Source: Nosema muscidifuracis
Taxonomy: Eukaryota; Microsporidia; Nosematidae
Assembly: GCA_028335825.1 (NCBI GenBank)
Contig: JAIOKI010000001.1
Coordinates: 372,001 to 436,000, forward strand
Length of the DNA stretch: 64,000 nucleotides
Reading direction: 5' to 3'
Numbering within the stretch: position 1 is the first letter of the stretch; every line of letters starts with the position of its first letter. A model generated the notes under the pieces. That model had not been told where the DNA came from. It saw only the letters and a program-made list of their open reading frames with translations, and searched no databases. Positions 50,865 through 60,074 of the stretch are shown one piece after another. The position numbers and the translations under genes are program-made.

Positions 50865-51172
50865 TTAAAAATATATTTATTTAATTTATTATCTGAAGGA
50901 AGTGAATAAAAAACTTATTATTTATTAAATAAAAGAGTTAATTTTTAATTAAAAATATATTTATTTAATTTATTATCTGAAGGAAGTAAATAAAAAACTT
51001 ATTATTTATTAAATAAAAGAGTTAATTTTTAATTAAAAATATATTTATTTAATTTATTATCTGAAGGAAGTAAATAAAAAACTTATTATTTATTAAATAA
51101 AAGAGTTAATTTTTAATTAAAAATATATTTATTTAATTTATTATCTGAAGGAAGTGAATAAAAAACTTAATA
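50839..51172 (+). repeat. 84-bp tandem repeat, 4 copies, starting inside the adenylate kinase gene
   Basis: The marker atctgaaggaag recurs at 50891, 50975, 51059 and 51143, an exact period of 84. Each unit starts with the final codons and stop of the kinase gene (ttaaataaaagagttaattt). Copies are almost identical, so the array is young. The remaining DNA to 51492 holds shorter repeats of aagaatgaaaatataagagg type. Confidence 0.95.
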
Positions 51173-51492
51173 TTAGTTATTATGTTAAATACAGAAGTAT
51201 AAAATTAGAATTTTCCTCTATGTGATGATAAAATTTAAGTATACTAGATTTGAATAAAAAAGTAGAGGATTGGTATAAAAATTTTAAAACTTTTCTAATA
51301 CACTATTTTATATCATCATTTAAGAATGAAAATATAAGAGGAAAATATAAGAATGATATATTATAATGGAAGAATGAAAATATTATAATGGGATAATATT
51401 TTATAATGGAAGAATGTTTATAATTTAAGAATGAAAATATAAGAGGAAAATATAACAATAATATATAAATACATATTTAGTGATCAAACAAT

Positions 51493-51651
51493 TTATTTAC
51501 CCTTCTTATCTTCTTCCTTCGATTTTTCATCTTTTTTTCCATCAGCTGCAGGTGCTGGTGTTGAGCTACCTGAACTATCAGGACTACTTGATCCACATGC
51601 ATGAGCAAAGAGAGATACAGAAACTAATACCAAGAAACTATTGAAATTCAT
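51493..51651 (-). CDS. Small secreted protein (52 aa)
   Basis: Translation begins MNFNSFLVLVSVSLFAHACG, a clean signal peptide with a probable cleavage site near AHA-C. It continues as a Ser/Pro/Ala segment (SSSPDSSGSSTPAPAADG) and ends in an alternating Lys/Asp/Glu tail (KKDEKSKEEDKKGK). The base composition is clearly richer in GC than the flanks, which supports coding. The layout (signal, one Cys, disordered charged tail) is typical of small secreted effectors or spore proteins, but no family is recognised. Confidence 0.65.
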   Translation of the reverse strand: MNFNSFLVLVSVSLFAHACGSSSPDSSGSSTPAPAADGKKDEKSKEEDKKGK

Positions 51652-52066
51652 ATTATTGTTAAAAAATATCTTTAAATACTTTTTTTTATTATTTCGTAAC
51701 CAATTAAATAATTATTAGTGATTAAATGTTTCTTATAGGTTTATAAAATATTTACTTATTAAAAATTATTATAATATAATTTTTAATAAGTAGATATTTA
51801 TGTATTGATTAATACTTAGATTTGTTTTATTGATAATTAAATTTATTGGTGAATAATTTTTATGGAAGTAGTGTTACAGAATTTATTGGTTAATAATATT
51901 TGATAAATAATAATTAGACTAATTATATAAATAATTGGTATTTTTTATATTGATAATAATTGGTATATTTAATAATTAGACTAATAATATATTTAATATT
52001 GATTTATAATAATGATAATATAAATAATAATAAAATATATTTAATAATAAAAATAATATATCATTA
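51652..52066. other. Intergenic, nothing recognised
   Basis: About 415 bases with short imperfect taatatttaataat-type repeats. No gene is seen. Confidence 0.6.
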
Positions 52067-52579
52067 CTAAGATAATGATACTACATTATAAAATTCTACT
52101 TCTTTCTTTTTATACCACCAATATACTTTCTTACTACTTATAAACATCCCACTAATACTTCTACTTATACAATATAATTCAATATTCCTTAATATATTAA
52201 TATATAACTCAGATTTATCTAAATGAAGTATACGAGATTTTGAATATTCTACTGACTCATAATATAATATTTTAGTAATTCTTCCTTTAAATTTATCTCC
52301 TATATAAATATCTCTAACATTAAATAAATCCATAATATATTTCTTAGTATCTATCATTAATATAAGTTTCTTATTAGAATATCCCATTTCTATGTATATA
52401 TCTTTATTAGGATTATGTATTATATCTTTTATAAGTCTTACTCCATTTATTGTACTCTCTTGATAAAGAATATTATCTTTTATACCTAATATAAATGAAT
52501 TTTTATTATTAAATAGAGAAATAAGTATTTGTAAACCTTCACTTAAATATTGTATAAAAATATATTTAAAGTGAAATAT
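52067..52579 (-). CDS. Probable C-terminal part of the next upstream gene, in a shifted frame
   Basis: The frame is open from about 52579 to 52067, but the first ATG is only at 52387 (MGYSNKK...). The stretch before that ATG reads like real protein (QYLSEGLQILISLFNNKN, INGVRLIKDIIHNPN), so the 106-residue ORF is not the natural gene. It continues directly where the long ORF at 52543-55323 stops, the two overlapping by about 37 bases around an atttttat run. A one-base difference in that run, or a recent frameshift, would explain the split. It has YYKS-like basic and aromatic residues near the end (KKVYWWYKKKEVEFY) and no known motif. Confidence 0.5.
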   Translation of the reverse strand: MFHFKYIFIQYLSEGLQILISLFNNKNSFILGIKDNILYQESTINGVRLIKDIIHNPNKDIYIEMGYSNKKLILMIDTKKYIMDLFNVRDIYIGDKFKGRITKILYYESVEYSKSRILHLDKSELYINILRNIELYCISRSISGMFISSKKVYWWYKKKEVEFYNVVSLS

Positions 52580-55323
52580 TTTGAATCAGTAGTGAATCTT
52601 ATATAAGAATTATTAAAATATAATCCTGATGGTAAATTATTAAAATATAATCTTGATGGTGAATTATTAAAATATAATTCTGATGGTGAATTATTAATTG
52701 ATAAATTTATATTATTGAAAAGAGCTCTTGTCCAATAATCTTTACCAAGTGGTAATTTTAATTTATTTTTATATATAATTTTATATATCTTTAAATATAA
52801 AGTATTATATTCTGTTATATTATTAAAATATCTTATAAAATATTTCTTATTCATAATATATAAATAATATATAAAATATTTAGGTATATTTGGATTATTA
52901 TATATAAAGAATAGCTTAATAAGTCTTCTTATCTTTTTATTAAAGCATTTACAAGATCCTTTATTTTTTATAAAAAATATAGAAAAAGATAAAGATTTTT
53001 CTATATGTGATATTTCTTTACAAGATTTATCACAATATTTTGTTATCTTTTTTATATTTTCATTTGTCTTGTCTTTTATATTTTCATTTTTCTTTTCTAT
53101 ATTATCTTTAATCTTGTCTTTTATATTTTCATTTGTCTTGTCTTTAAAATCAATTGAATCTTTTTTTATTTGAGATAGATCAAAAATATCTTCTGGATTT
53201 ATTTCGTTATATTTATTTTCTTCAATATTATTATCTTTTATATTTATTCTATTAATATTATCTTCTATAACACTACTTTTAATATTATTATCTTTTATAT
53301 TTATTCTATTAATATTCTTTTCTATATTATTATCTTTTATATTCCTTTCTATATTCCCTTCTATATTATTATTATCTTTTATATAAAATGTATTAGTTAT
53401 TTCTCCTGTAGAATCAAATGATCCATTGAAGGTAAATTCTTCATAATTAATATCTAAATTTTTATATTTCATTTCTCTAGTATCATTAGAGAAGTTAATA
53501 AAGGGTTTATTTTTCTTTGAATCTTCTAGATTGTCTTTTATATCTTTATTAATAAATTCATCTTTCTTATTTAATTCATCTTTTTTATCAAATTCATCTT
53601 TCTTCGCTATTTTATCTTTATTAATTAATTCTTCACTACTACACTCATTCTTCCCTATTTTATCTTTCTTCACTATTTTATCATTTTTATCAAACTCATC
53701 CCTCTTAATAAATTCTTTACTACTACACTCATTCTTAATTAATTTATCCCTCTTAATAAATTCTTTATACTCACTTATACTATTCTTTATTAATTTAATA
53801 ACTTTATCATAAAAATAACTTGTTCTTATATCATAATTCTTATATAAATAAGTTATTCTTTTAGTATCATATATATTTTTACTAATAACATTCATATCAA
53901 GAATATTCCTATCATAGAAAGATTTTATAAGACATTTAAATACTTTATAATTCCTTATTAATATATTTAGATATTTACTATATAAGATAATTAAAAGATA
54001 TTTAGTAGGTAAAATATCAATAATCTTATAATTAATCTGTACAATATTAATAATCATATCTTCAATAACTTTATCATTTAGTAATATTTTATCATTTAAT
54101 AATATTTTATCATTTAATAATATTTTATCATTTAAATTATTAATAAAATATTCATTAAGTGATATTTTATCAGTAATCATAATCTTCTTAATAAGATTTA
54201 TATAAATATTAATATCCTTATTAAAAATATATTGTAAGATAAGTTTTATATATTCTATATTATTAGAATTATATGAATCTATTATAAGTTTATAGAAGAT
54301 AGGAGTATTCCATATTTTATTATCTATATATTCTATAAATTTGTAATTAAGGAAAGATGATTTTATGTTGAGTAACATATTAATTGATTTTACATATCTT
54401 AATTCAGTGATTACAAAATTATTAATTGTAGGTATTTTTAAAATATCCCATCTTGATTTTAAAGGTTTACTAATAATCCATTTTTCTAGTATAGATGGAT
54501 TATTTTGGATTATGTATTGTATTAAGAAGAATATATCATATTCCCATTTTCTAAGGATAATATTTTTATCTATTGATATGTTATCTAATATATTGTTGAT
54601 TAATATATTGCTGGTTGGTTTTTCATCTTTTATTATATTATTGATATCTTTTTTATCTAATATATTGTTAGTTGGTCTTTCATTGATATCTTTATTATCA
54701 AATATTCCTTCATTATTGATATCTTTACTATCTAATGATTTTTCATTAATTAATTTTTCCTTATTGATATCTTTATTATCTAATATATTGTTAGTTGGTC
54801 TTTCATCACATTTTTTTTCATCAAATATTCCTCTATCAAATACTCCTTCATATTTTCCTTCATCAAATATTCTTTCCTCATTAGTTAATATAACATAAAC
54901 ACAAAATATTCTAACTCCTCTATCATTTAATCCTTTCATCTCCTCAACATATTTATTAACATGTTCACTTAATGACTTAACATATTTTACACAAACTTCT
55001 TTATTTTTCTTAATTCTCATATTATGTTTCTCATTAAATCTATATTTAATTAAGAAATATTCAATATTAAAATTTATATATTTAAGATAAAGTATACACA
55101 ATATTTCTAAAAGTTCAGGACTAGGAGAAATTCTAGTAGAAATATTGTGTATAAGTAAAAATATTTGATCAGGATCTACAGGTGTATGAATAAGAAGTTT
55201 AAGATTGAGTATAAGACTTTCTTCATCTATTGTTACTTGATGAATTATTTTTTGAATAATGTCTAGTATAGTAGAAAGATTTAGTTTGGATGTGGTTGAT
55301 GGAGTGGGAATCAGGTCTGGCAT
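52543..55323 (-). CDS. Large hypothetical protein with several low-complexity inserts (926 aa)
   Basis: It appears mostly helical, possibly helical-repeat. Ordered blocks (about 1-150, 255-480, 770-890) alternate with slippage-type inserts: RPTNNILDNKDINKEKLIN-like at 175-240, KDEFDKKDELNKKDEF-like at 500-590, INRINIKDNNIE-like at 640-700, three LLNDKI units at 400-420, and three (S)GLYFNNSP units near the end. No catalytic or binding motif was found and the family is unknown. It probably extends into the frame described at 52067-52579. No C-rich motif precedes the ATG. Confidence 0.6.
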   Translation of the reverse strand: MPDLIPTPSTTSKLNLSTILDIIQKIIHQVTIDEESLILNLKLLIHTPVDPDQIFLLIHNISTRISPSPELLEILCILYLKYINFNIEYFLIKYRFNEKHNMRIKKNKEVCVKYVKSLSEHVNKYVEEMKGLNDRGVRIFCVYVILTNEERIFDEGKYEGVFDRGIFDEKKCDERPTNNILDNKDINKEKLINEKSLDSKDINNEGIFDNKDINERPTNNILDKKDINNIIKDEKPTSNILINNILDNISIDKNIILRKWEYDIFFLIQYIIQNNPSILEKWIISKPLKSRWDILKIPTINNFVITELRYVKSINMLLNIKSSFLNYKFIEYIDNKIWNTPIFYKLIIDSYNSNNIEYIKLILQYIFNKDINIYINLIKKIMITDKISLNEYFINNLNDKILLNDKILLNDKILLNDKVIEDMIINIVQINYKIIDILPTKYLLIILYSKYLNILIRNYKVFKCLIKSFYDRNILDMNVISKNIYDTKRITYLYKNYDIRTSYFYDKVIKLIKNSISEYKEFIKRDKLIKNECSSKEFIKRDEFDKNDKIVKKDKIGKNECSSEELINKDKIAKKDEFDKKDELNKKDEFINKDIKDNLEDSKKNKPFINFSNDTREMKYKNLDINYEEFTFNGSFDSTGEITNTFYIKDNNNIEGNIERNIKDNNIEKNINRINIKDNNIKSSVIEDNINRINIKDNNIEENKYNEINPEDIFDLSQIKKDSIDFKDKTNENIKDKIKDNIEKKNENIKDKTNENIKKITKYCDKSCKEISHIEKSLSFSIFFIKNKGSCKCFNKKIRRLIKLFFIYNNPNIPKYFIYYLYIMNKKYFIRYFNNITEYNTLYLKIYKIIYKNKLKLPLGKDYWTRALFNNINLSINNSPSELYFNNSPSRLYFNNLPSGLYFNNSYIRFTTDSKYFTLNIFLYNI

Positions 55324-55379
55324 TTTATTATTTATGCATATAATTTTGTTTATAAATATGTTTCAGAATGCATAAATAG

Positions 55380-55560
55380 ATAAATAAAAATTTATAAGTA
55401 AATATAAGTAATATATAATTTATAAGTAATATATAATAAGAGTATTTCTTCTATATTATTAATAAATATATATTGAGATATAATTTATAAGTAAATATAA
55501 GTAATATATAATTTATAAGTAAATATAAGTAATATATAATTTATATGTAAATATATTTTA
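55380..55560 (+). repeat. About 28-bp degenerate tandem repeat
   Basis: Four or more copies of aagtaaatataagtaatata followed by taattt, in the divergent space between the large hypothetical gene and HisRS. Confidence 0.75.
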
Positions 55561-55644
55561 TAATAAAATTTATACACAATATATAAAAAATATATAATTT
55601 TTATAAAATTTATATTACAATATATTTTTTTTTAATTATTTTAT

Positions 55645-55650
55645 CCCTAA
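55645..55650 (+). promoter_or_regulatory. CCC start-proximal motif of HisRS
   Basis: Tatccctaaatgg: CCC three bases before the ATG supports this start. Confidence 0.6.
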
Positions 55651-57165
55651 ATGGATTGTAAACCTCCTAAAGGAACAGTAGATTACTCACCTTCAGATGC
55701 TATTGCATATGAATCATTAATCCAAAATACAAAATCTATTTTTCAATTACATGGTGCTGTTCCTATAGACACTCCTGTTTTCGAGTTAAAAAGTATTTTA
55801 CTTAATAAATATGGAGAAGATACTAAACTAATTTATGATTTAAAAGAAACAGGAGGAGAAGTTTGTGCTCTACGTTATGATCTAACAGTTCCTTTTTCAA
55901 GATATATGTCAATATCAAAAATTAAGAAAATTAAACGTTATCAAATAGGTAAAGTTTATAGAAGAGATCAACCTAGTATAAAACAAGGTAGATTAAGAGA
56001 ATTTCTTCAAGCTGATTTTGATATAGCAGGTGATGGTATTACTCCTATGATAGATTCTGAATTAATAAGTTGTATAAATAGATTACTTACATTTTATAAT
56101 ATAGGAGATTTTTGTATACGTGTAAGTGATAGAAGATTATTATTTGGAATATTTAATTTATGTAATATACCTAATGAATTGAGTAATACAATATCATCTA
56201 CTATAGATAAAATGGATAAATTAAGTTTAGAAGATATTAATAAAGAATTAATAAATAAAGGTCTTATTGATTCACAAATTAATTTATTAAATAAGTATAT
56301 TAAAATGAGTGGTAAAATAGATTTACTTATTTCTCTTATAGATGATCCAGTATATGAAATATGTAAAGATGTGATTGATGAATTAATTAAGATATTTGAG
56401 TATTGTAATTTAATGAAATGTGATGATAAATTAATATTAGATCTTAGTTTAGCAAGGGGGTTAGATTATTATACTGGTATTATTTTAGAAGGAAGATATC
56501 TTAATAAAGATGTAGGATCAGTTGTAGGAGGAGGAAGATATGATAATTTAATAGGGAGTCTTAATATTAAGAAAGGTGATAATAATAAGATGGATTATAA
56601 GAAGGGTGATAATCTTAAGAATAATATCAAGAAGGATGTTAATATTAATAAGGATGCTAATTTAATAGAGAGTCTTAATATTAAGAAGGGTGATAATAAT
56701 AAAGACGATAGTTCTATTGATAATATGAAGAATAAAAATAAGAAGGGTGATAACTCCATTGATAATAATAAGAAAAATGATAACTCTATTGATAATAAAA
56801 ATAATGTTCCATGTGCTGGTTTCTCAATAGGTCTATCTAGAATTTTCAGTCTCCTTAAAGATAAATTTACTGTAGAATGTCTTACTGATGTTTTTCTAAC
56901 AGGATCAAGTAAATTATTTTTAGAAGAAAGATTAATTTTACAGAGTAGGTTAAGAGATCAAGGAATAAGAGTAGAAACTTTTTATAATAAGAGATGTAAT
57001 GTACAAGATCATAAGAAATATTGTATAAAGAAGGGAATAAAATATTTAGTAGTTATAGGAGAACAAGAATATAAAGAAGGGGTTGTTAATATTGTAAATG
57101 TTATTACTGATAATAAAGAAAAAGTGGAAATAGAAAAATTAAGTGAATATATAAAAAATAATTAA
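55651..57165 (+). CDS. HTS1: Histidyl-tRNA synthetase with a repetitive insert (504 aa)
   Basis: This class II synthetase charges tRNA-His. Visible motifs are PPKGTVDYSP at the start, motif 2 (VYRRDQPSIKQGRLREFLQADFDI), the histidine-A loop (LARGLDYYTG, about 270), VVGGGRYDNLIG (about 289) and motif 3 (FSIGLSRIFSLL, about 390). The C-terminal anticodon domain follows. Between GGGRYDNL and motif 3 lies an Asn/Lys/Asp-rich insert of about 80 residues with repeats of NIKKGDNNK and DNSIDN type. It is absent from other HisRS, sits at a surface loop and is likely tolerated. Without the insert the length is normal for a microsporidian cytosolic enzyme. Confidence 0.95.
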   Translation: MDCKPPKGTVDYSPSDAIAYESLIQNTKSIFQLHGAVPIDTPVFELKSILLNKYGEDTKLIYDLKETGGEVCALRYDLTVPFSRYMSISKIKKIKRYQIGKVYRRDQPSIKQGRLREFLQADFDIAGDGITPMIDSELISCINRLLTFYNIGDFCIRVSDRRLLFGIFNLCNIPNELSNTISSTIDKMDKLSLEDINKELINKGLIDSQINLLNKYIKMSGKIDLLISLIDDPVYEICKDVIDELIKIFEYCNLMKCDDKLILDLSLARGLDYYTGIILEGRYLNKDVGSVVGGGRYDNLIGSLNIKKGDNNKMDYKKGDNLKNNIKKDVNINKDANLIESLNIKKGDNNKDDSSIDNMKNKNKKGDNSIDNNKKNDNSIDNKNNVPCAGFSIGLSRIFSLLKDKFTVECLTDVFLTGSSKLFLEERLILQSRLRDQGIRVETFYNKRCNVQDHKKYCIKKGIKYLVVIGEQEYKEGVVNIVNVITDNKEKVEIEKLSEYIKNN

Positions 57166-57370
57166 AAATATCTTATTTTTATGATTTATAAGTTAAAGAA
57201 ATGGATTTAATGAAGTATATGTATAATTAAAAAAATGTATCAATAAAATATCTATCTATGCATAATAAATGTATACAATAAAATATCTATCTAAATCTAT
57301 AAACAATATATCTTCCTATATAAAATATCTTCTTATATCTATAAATATACTTTAAAAACTTCCCATTCAA

Positions 57371-57442
57371 GCCCTGTTAGCTCAGTGGTAGAGCATTAGG
57401 CTTTTAACCTAAGGGCCGCTGGTTCGAGTCCCGCACAGGGTG
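57371..57442 (+). tRNA. tRNA-Lys(UUU)
   Basis: The acceptor gccctgt pairs with acagggt (one G-U). The D arm is gctc-agtggta-gagc, the anticodon arm ttagg-cttttaa-cctaa with UUU at the centre of the loop, and the T arm contains ttcgagt with one mismatch in its stem. No intron. The strong GC contrast to the surroundings confirms it. CCA is not encoded. Confidence 0.95.
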
Positions 57443-57448
57443 TTTTTT
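57443..57448 (+). terminator. RNA polymerase III terminator (T6)
   Basis: Six T directly follow the tRNA-Lys sequence. Confidence 0.8.
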
Positions 57449-57505
57449 GAATTATTTTTTTAAAAAAATGTAAAGTTGATCTTTTTATTTAAATTTTAAA
57501 CCAAT

Positions 57506-58288
57506 TTATTTCTTTTTTATATAGAATGCCATATAAATTCCACCATTATCATCTATATCCCTATTTTCTTCTATAGTAGTATTATCAACTACAAACATTC
57601 TATTTCTACTTCTTATACATGAATAATAATGTCCATTATGACCATTTTCATTTACTATATACGAATTAAGTTCATATATTGTACCTTGTATATCAATCTC
57701 ATTACATAAATTATCAAACTTAGGTTTGAAAATAAATTGTACAATAAATATTTGTGGAGGTACAACCAATATTTTATCACTAAAAAAATCATAAAAACTA
57801 TCTTGTAATTGAGATATACCATCAGCTATTATTAAATAATCTTCAGACGAACATGTCTCGAATATAAATAATCTATTGAGATAGTTTTTTCTAATATTTA
57901 TATTATTAGATAGGGAATTAGTTAATCGTATTTTAGTATTGGTTTTGTCTCTATACTCGAGTATAAATATTAAAAATTCTAATGGATCATTATATTCATT
58001 AACTTTTAGACTATTATTATTTATCAGACGAATAAGTTGATCATACTGGTTAATTAACATACTAGTATCTCCTTTATCACTATCCATTATTATAAAAATA
58101 TCTCTGAGAATACAATCGAAAGGTGAAGATAGACTCTCTTCTAATTTAAAATATTCACTTACTTGTGGTAAATTGTTTAGACATTGGAATAACGAATTAG
58201 CGTAACAATACGCACCCTCTCCTCTGAGTTTTACAAAATCATTGTTGTTTGTACTGTATATTGAACTAAGTGTTAGTAGAAAAATCAT
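57506..58288 (-). CDS. USP-type ubiquitin hydrolase with signal peptide (260 aa)
   Basis: USP/UBP cysteine proteases remove ubiquitin. The Cys box is GEGAYCYANSLFQCLNNL with the nucleophile at Cys28 (usual form GNTCYMNS), and the His box is NENGHNGHYYSCIRSRNRMF (about 213-232), followed by VVDNTTIEE with the third catalytic residue. Both boxes look active. The enzyme is minimal for the family. The first 13 residues (MIFLLTLSSIYST) form a signal peptide that ends just before the catalytic domain, unusual for a USP and suggestive of secretion. CCCC lies one base before the ATG on the coding strand, which argues that this N-terminus is correct. Confidence 0.85.
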   Translation of the reverse strand: MIFLLTLSSIYSTNNNDFVKLRGEGAYCYANSLFQCLNNLPQVSEYFKLEESLSSPFDCILRDIFIIMDSDKGDTSMLINQYDQLIRLINNNSLKVNEYNDPLEFLIFILEYRDKTNTKIRLTNSLSNNINIRKNYLNRLFIFETCSSEDYLIIADGISQLQDSFYDFFSDKILVVPPQIFIVQFIFKPKFDNLCNEIDIQGTIYELNSYIVNENGHNGHYYSCIRSRNRMFVVDNTTIEENRDIDDNGGIYMAFYIKKK

Positions 58289-60074
58289 TGGGGTACTAAA
58301 AAAAATTGATTAAGTAAATAAAAAAAATTTATAATAATTTATTTAAGTATTTTATTGTTTAAAATCGAAAAGTATATCTTAAAATTTAATTAAAAATTTG
58401 ACATTTAATTTATCATAGTTTGTTTGTATTGATAAACAAATAAAAATATTTTAAAAATAAGTAGTGCTTAGATTATTTTATTAAACATTTTTAAGATATG
58501 TTCATTAAATGATTTTTTTTAAAAAAATATTTTATTATTTAGAAGTATTTCATCATTTATAATTTCTTAAATATAATTTTAACAATTTTTACTTATTATT
58601 ATTGGTTAAGATGTTAAGTAATATATCATTTATAATATATGTAAAATATGAAAGAATATTTTTAATTTATTTTTTAATTGTTAGTATGTAAAATATGATA
58701 AATATTTATAATTCATTTTTTTAATTGTTAGTATAGAAAATATGAAAGATTTTTATCTGAAAATACATAATTTGACTTATAATAAAAATAGAAAACATTT
58801 ATACTGTAAAGAATTTCTAACTTAGAAATGATATCTCTTTATATCAAAATATTTTCTATTTTATACTTAAAAGATGATTCTAATTTATCAATAAACGAAT
58901 CAAAATGTTATTACTACTTGAAAATATGACTCTTTATAAGAACTTACTATAAAGAAAAAATGTGGTTGATATAAAAATTATGTAGAAGAATATTGTATCA
59001 AATATATGTGAGGACAGATGAAATCTTATGGGTTATCTATTTAAATTATGGGTTATTGAACAATAAGAATTAAATAAATTAATATTTTAAGACTAACTCA
59101 AATGACAAAGATTAAAATTATGTATAATAGATTTGATACATATTTTCTTAACAAAACTAAAAAAGTATTGTAGAAATAGACATAACCTATAGATATTTAA
59201 ATACAACCTGTTAAATAATTATTGTATATCTCTAAATGAAGATTAAAACTTATATAATGATGTGGGATGAAGTATTATAGAAACAAGATTATATAGAAAA
59301 TAATATAAATACAATTAAAAGTGCTTAATATGACTCTAAAAATTTTACTATTAACATTTGAAGGAGAATAATTATCTTACAGACTTTAAGTGAGGTTTTA
59401 CCAATCTAATTTGAATAAGAAATATACTCATAATTAAATGTTTTTTAATTTAATAGTTAAATACTCATAGATAAATATTTAATAAATTTAACAGATAAAT
59501 ATTTACTTAATATAACAGATAAATACTCATAGATAAATATTTAATAGTTAAATAGATTGATTATTTTATTATAAATTAATTAGAACTCAATTATAAAATA
59601 TTTGAAAAATATTTAGTTAGATTACTAAATTTAATAAATGATATTGGAATATTAGAAAGATTTAAATAATGTTAATAAATCAGATATTGAAATAGGTTAA
59701 TATTTATAGTATTATAGCTTCTTCTATAAAATTAAAGAAAAGTTCTTTGCTATGTTAATTAATTATCATCAATATTTGTAGATTTTGATATGAGAAATTA
59801 TTCAAATCTTAATCATTATTAGATTGTAATAACTTTTTATTTGATTACATCATCCCTACAATTTTAATTCTAAATAAAATGAATTTACTATTAGTATAAT
59901 GTACTGATTAATAATATCTATAAGTAAGTCATTAATGATATGACTTTTAGATTAGAATATTTAGTAAATTTATCTCGAACTTGCTGTATGTTTTTAATAC
60001 CTCAATCATTGGTAAAAAAATTATCTCCAAAGAAGATTTCTCGTCTTAGAATAAAATTAAACTCAATACTTTAA
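58289..60074. other. 1.8 kb intergenic, nothing supported
   Basis: A/T-rich DNA. Short repeats of acagataaatatttaataaat type lie at about 59450-59550. No gene, tRNA or array is seen despite the length. Confidence 0.6.
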
